From an uncultured Sphingomonadaceae bacterium (GTDB lineage: Bacteria; Pseudomonadota; Alphaproteobacteria; Sphingomonadales; Sphingomonadaceae): a stretch of DNA of 64,000 nt. The notes beneath the pieces are model-generated. The model was given only the letters and a program-made list of their open reading frames with translations. It did not search any database and was not told the DNA's origin. Location of the stretch: positions 868,001 through 932,000 of the forward strand of contig CANMBD010000001.1 in NCBI GenBank assembly GCA_947495985.1, read 5' to 3'. The position numbers and the translations under genes were made by a program. Of the stretch, positions 61,638 through 64,000 are shown piece after piece (positions within the stretch are counted from its first letter, which is position 1; the number at the start of each line of letters is the position of its first letter).

Positions 61638-61658
61638 TGGCGCTCCATAACAGCGCCA
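61638..61658. terminator. Weak hairpin between the endonuclease gene and clpX
   Basis: TGGCGCT (61638-61644) pairs with AGCGCCA (61652-61658). It lies between two convergent genes but lacks a T-tract on either side, so its activity as a terminator is doubtful. Confidence 0.3.
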
Positions 61659-61677
61659 AGAACTAGAAATTTGGAAC

Positions 61678-62949
61678 CTAAGCCGCGTCTTCCTTCTTGG
61701 CCTTGCTGCTTTTCGCAATCACCTTCACCGGATCTTTCGTGCCAGCGACCACATCCTTGTCGATAACAATTTCGTCCACATCTTCCAGGTCAGGAAGGTC
61801 GAACATGGTGTCGAGCAGGATATTCTCCACGATAGACCGCAAACCACGCGCGCCGGTTTTCCGTTCAATCGCCTTTTTGCCGATAGCGACAAGAGCATCT
61901 TCGGTGAAGGTCAGGCCAACATCTTCCAGCTCAAACAATTTCGCATATTGCTTTACCAGCGCGTTTTTCGGTTCCTGTAAAATCTGAACCAGCGCATCGA
62001 TATCGAGGTCTTCCAGCGTTGCAATGACTGGCAAACGACCAACAAACTCAGGAATAAGACCGAATTTCAAAAGATCCTCTGGTTCACCTTCGGCCAGCAG
62101 CTTGCCAACCTTACGCTCTTCCGGCGCCGCGACATGAGCGCCAAAACCGATGGATTTGGCTTCCAGCCTGTCACCAATGATTTTTTCCAGACCAGCAAAA
62201 GCGCCGCCACAGATAAACAGGATATTGGTGGTATCGACCTGCAGGAATTCCTGTTGAGGATGTTTGCGACCGCCTTGTGGTGGAACACTGGCAGTCGTTC
62301 CTTCCATAAGCTTCAGCAAGGCCTGCTGGACGCCCTCACCCGATACATCGCGGGTAATGGACGGATTTTCAGCCTTGCGGCTGATTTTGTCGATTTCATC
62401 GATATAAACGATGCCGCGCTGCGCCTTTTCGACATTATAGTCGGAGGATTGCAGCAGCTTGAGAATGATATTCTCGACATCTTCACCGACATAGCCGGCT
62501 TCGGTCAGCGTGGTGGCGTCAGCCATCGTAAACGGCACGTCAAAGGTTTTCGCCAGAGTCTGCGCTAGAAGCGTCTTACCACAACCTGTTGGACCGACGA
62601 GTAGAATGTTCGATTTGGCAAGCTCAATATCACCGGATTTCGCCGCGTGGTTGAGGCGCTTATAGTGATTGTGGACAGCGACAGACAAAACCCGCTTCGC
62701 CCGGTCCTGACCGATCACATAGTCGTTCAATACGTCGCAAATTTCCTGAGGCGAAGGCACTTCGCCATCTTTTTTGCCGGTTATCGCGCCCTTGGTTTCT
62801 TCGCGAATGATGTCGTTGCAAAGCTCTACGCATTCATCACAGATGAAAACGGTTGGTCCGGCAATCAACTTGCGGACTTCATGCTGGGATTTTCCGCAGA
62901 AAGAGCAATAAAGCGTGCTCTTCGAATCAGATCCCGTCAATTTCGTCAT
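61678..62949 (-). CDS. clpX: ATP-dependent Clp protease ATP-binding subunit ClpX
   Basis: A 423-residue AAA+ unfoldase. The N-terminal zinc domain has [11 protein letters not shown] and CDECVELC; Walker [18 protein letters not shown]; Walker [10 protein letters not shown]; the substrate pore loop GYVGEDVE; and the ClpP-binding IGF loop is in KSIGFGAH. It delivers tagged proteins to ClpP, encoded 140 bp upstream on the same strand (clpP then clpX). In alphaproteobacteria ClpXP degrades CtrA, which links it to ChpT at 57 kb. Confidence 0.96.
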   Translation of the reverse strand: MTKLTGSDSKSTLYCSFCGKSQHEVRKLIAGPTVFICDECVELCNDIIREETKGAITGKKDGEVPSPQEICDVLNDYVIGQDRAKRVLSVAVHNHYKRLNHAAKSGDIELAKSNILLVGPTGCGKTLLAQTLAKTFDVPFTMADATTLTEAGYVGEDVENIILKLLQSSDYNVEKAQRGIVYIDEIDKISRKAENPSITRDVSGEGVQQALLKLMEGTTASVPPQGGRKHPQQEFLQVDTTNILFICGGAFAGLEKIIGDRLEAKSIGFGAHVAAPEERKVGKLLAEGEPEDLLKFGLIPEFVGRLPVIATLEDLDIDALVQILQEPKNALVKQYAKLFELEDVGLTFTEDALVAIGKKAIERKTGARGLRSIVENILLDTMFDLPDLEDVDEIVIDKDVVAGTKDPVKVIAKSSKAKKEDAA

Positions 62950-63089
62950 AAAAAGTCCTTAAAACTGGGCTAGAAACTGCAATCTAACTTCCAAAATACA
63001 AAATGCTACCGCTTTTTTCGGCACCATCTATTGCTACTCATAAGCCTATCAAAAGCGGCTTAATTTTCATTTAGGTGCGCGATAACGCC

Positions 63090-63716
63090 TTATTTAGCAT
63101 CTTCATCGGCAGGTTTTGGCCGTTTGTCGTAAACTTCGTCGACAATGCCAAAGGCTTTGGCTTCATCAGCCTCCAGGAACGTGTCCCGGTCCATCGCCTT
63201 TTCGATCTCTTTGATCGGTTTACCGGTATATTTGGCGTAAAGCTCATTCATCCGGCTGCGAATGCGCAAGATTTCCTTGGCCTGAATTTCGATATCTGAT
63301 GCCATGCCCTGAGCACCACCAGAAGGCTGATGCACCATGATCCGGGCATTGGTCGTCGCCATACGCATACCAGGCTCACCGGAAGCCAGCAGGAAACTGC
63401 CCATGGAAGCCGCCTGACCGACGCAAACTGTACCGACGCGAGGACGGATATATTGCATTGTATCGTGAATGGCCATGCCCGCGGTTACAACACCGCCGGG
63501 TGAGTTGATGTACAGATAAATATCTTTCTTCGGGTTTTCCGACTCCAGAAACAAGAGCTGGGCGGTGATGATCGAAGCCATACCATCCTCAACTTGACCA
63601 GTTACAAAGACGATACGCTCGCGCAGCAACCGTGAAAAAATGTCAAAGCTGCGCTCTCCGCGGTTGGATTGCTCAATAACGACGGGAACAAGAGCGTCGA
63701 CGATCGGATCATGCAT
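63090..63716 (-). CDS. clpP: ATP-dependent Clp protease proteolytic subunit ClpP
   Basis: A 208-residue serine protease. The catalytic Ser is in [17 protein letters not shown] and the His in [15 protein letters not shown]; the aspartate lies near [12 protein letters not shown]. It forms the 14-subunit chamber served by ClpX. N-terminal [34 protein letters not shown] is typical. A candidate RpoH promoter lies about 80-110 bp upstream. Confidence 0.96.
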   Translation of the reverse strand: MHDPIVDALVPVVIEQSNRGERSFDIFSRLLRERIVFVTGQVEDGMASIITAQLLFLESENPKKDIYLYINSPGGVVTAGMAIHDTMQYIRPRVGTVCVGQAASMGSFLLASGEPGMRMATTNARIMVHQPSGGAQGMASDIEIQAKEILRIRSRMNELYAKYTGKPIKEIEKAMDRDTFLEADEAKAFGIVDEVYDKRPKPADEDAK

Positions 63717-63795
63717 GGTATTTTAGTGCCTTCTGTGAAAATCAGGATATGAAAATGGAGGTCCCGTGAACCGGAGTCCCCATCCGTTCAGCCCT

Positions 63796-63824
63796 ACATC
63801 GGTGTATCTTAAGCAATGTTCAAG
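63796..63824 (-). promoter_or_regulatory. Candidate RpoH (heat shock) promoter of clpP
   Basis: On the minus strand CTTGAA is followed after 16 bases by CCGATGT, close to the alphaproteobacterial sigma-32 pattern CTTGAA-N(13-17)-CCCATNT. It is about 80 bases before the clpP ATG. Confidence 0.45.
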
Positions 63825-63940
63825 TCGGTTAAGGATTTTTTCCAAGCCAACATGGTCATTGGATGACATTGCGCATCAAATAACCCGCGGCTATGCTTGT
63901 CGGACAATCAAGAACCCCCCCGTTTTTGCAGGAGATAATT

Positions 63941-64000
63941 ATGCCATCATATTCGCCTTCCATTCCCGAATTTCATGCCGATGAGGACAATGGAGCGTCA
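63941..64000 (+). CDS. Start of an unidentified gene, cut by the window end
   Basis: An ATG at 63941 with AGGAG 6 bases upstream opens a frame that runs to the window edge (20 codons, MPSYSPSIPEFHADEDNGAS). The good ribosome binding site makes it a likely real start, but too little is visible to name a product. It is divergent from clpP, with 224 bp between them. Confidence 0.5.
   Translation, partial: MPSYSPSIPEFHADEDNGAS

Noticed and set aside
63766..63984. 72-codon plus-strand open frame before the window end
   Set aside because: It has no ribosome binding site and overlaps both the clpP promoter region and the better-supported start at 63941 in another frame.
1..64000. tRNA genes, rRNA genes, CRISPR arrays, insertion sequences, prophage genes
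   Set aside because: Read for conserved arms, repeats, transposase and integrase motifs; none seen.

Overview
The window looks like a chromosomal segment of an alphaproteobacterium of the order Sphingomonadales, probably close to Sphingorhabdus/Parasphingorhabdus or Sphingopyxis. This is an inference from gene content and protein style: 5-aminolevulinate synthase (HemA), ChpT, RpoH with a typical RpoH box, a carboxyspermidine-type polyamine pathway, an rpsP-rimM-trmD-rplS operon and dapF-mtaB-ftsY-yciB. Base composition is roughly 50-55% GC by eye. No rRNA, tRNA, CRISPR array, transposase or prophage was seen. Coding density is very high, with many 1-bp and 4-bp start/stop overlaps.

Layout. 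1-3.2 kb: the end of hemA, then a DNA repair pair (MBL-fold exonuclease and ATP-dependent ligase). 3.2-5.1 kb: an ECF sigma factor, its membrane anti-sigma factor and a secreted fasciclin protein (SigK/RskA/FAS1 arrangement). 5.1-10.5 kb: a PLP dehydratase and a polyamine cluster (carboxyspermidine dehydrogenase, decarboxylase, ornithine decarboxylase-like enzyme) interrupted by a macrodomain gene. 10.5-12.4 kb: two MAPEG membrane proteins and a nitrilase-family hydrolase. 12.4-17.2 kb (minus): ilvD, a lipoprotein, NAD(P)HX repair and an RNA methyltransferase. 17.2-22.1 kb (minus): ETF-quinone oxidoreductase, a TPR protein, ispE and an N-formylglutamate amidohydrolase. 22.2-24.8 kb: a divergent uracil-DNA-glycosylase-like gene and a lytic transglycosylase. 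24.9-35.4 kb: ahcY with a regulatory palindrome, AlgH, peroxiredoxin, a periplasmic aldo/keto reductase, an M2 peptidase, GFA proteins and hydrolases. 35.7-40.7 kb (minus): asd, rplS, trmD, a small membrane ORF, rimM, rpsP, ffh. 41-46.4 kb (plus): a GGDEF-EAL protein, dapF, mtaB, ftsY, yciB. 46.4-49.2 kb: sodB, a PuuD-like membrane protein and an acyltransferase.

49.3-54.0 kb is the most unusual part, a greatly expanded phage-shock-protein (Psp) locus. pspF is divergent from a sigma-54 promoter that would drive a 60-residue exported peptide, pspA, pspB, pspC and then six consecutive small genes. Each of the six encodes one N-terminal membrane segment followed by a short coiled coil. Five of them end in a common tail (LE-x-I-x-TD ... 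EI-x-x-LR), and the end of PspC resembles it. They look like PspB paralogues produced by tandem duplication, so the window may encode a multi-component PspB-like membrane scaffold.

54.0-64.0 kb: sufE with a stand-alone SecD-head-like protein, a J-domain protein, the RNase P RNA gene (rnpB) with an enlarged hairpin region, an AmpD-like amidase, chpT, a JAMM-motif protein, an RluA/RluD-type pseudouridine synthase, rpoH, mtgA, an AT-rich segment with a non-specific endonuclease, clpX and clpP. The window ends inside the first 20 codons of an unidentified plus-strand gene.

Limits: all calls rest on reading motifs in the sequence; no database search, structure prediction or codon statistics were run.
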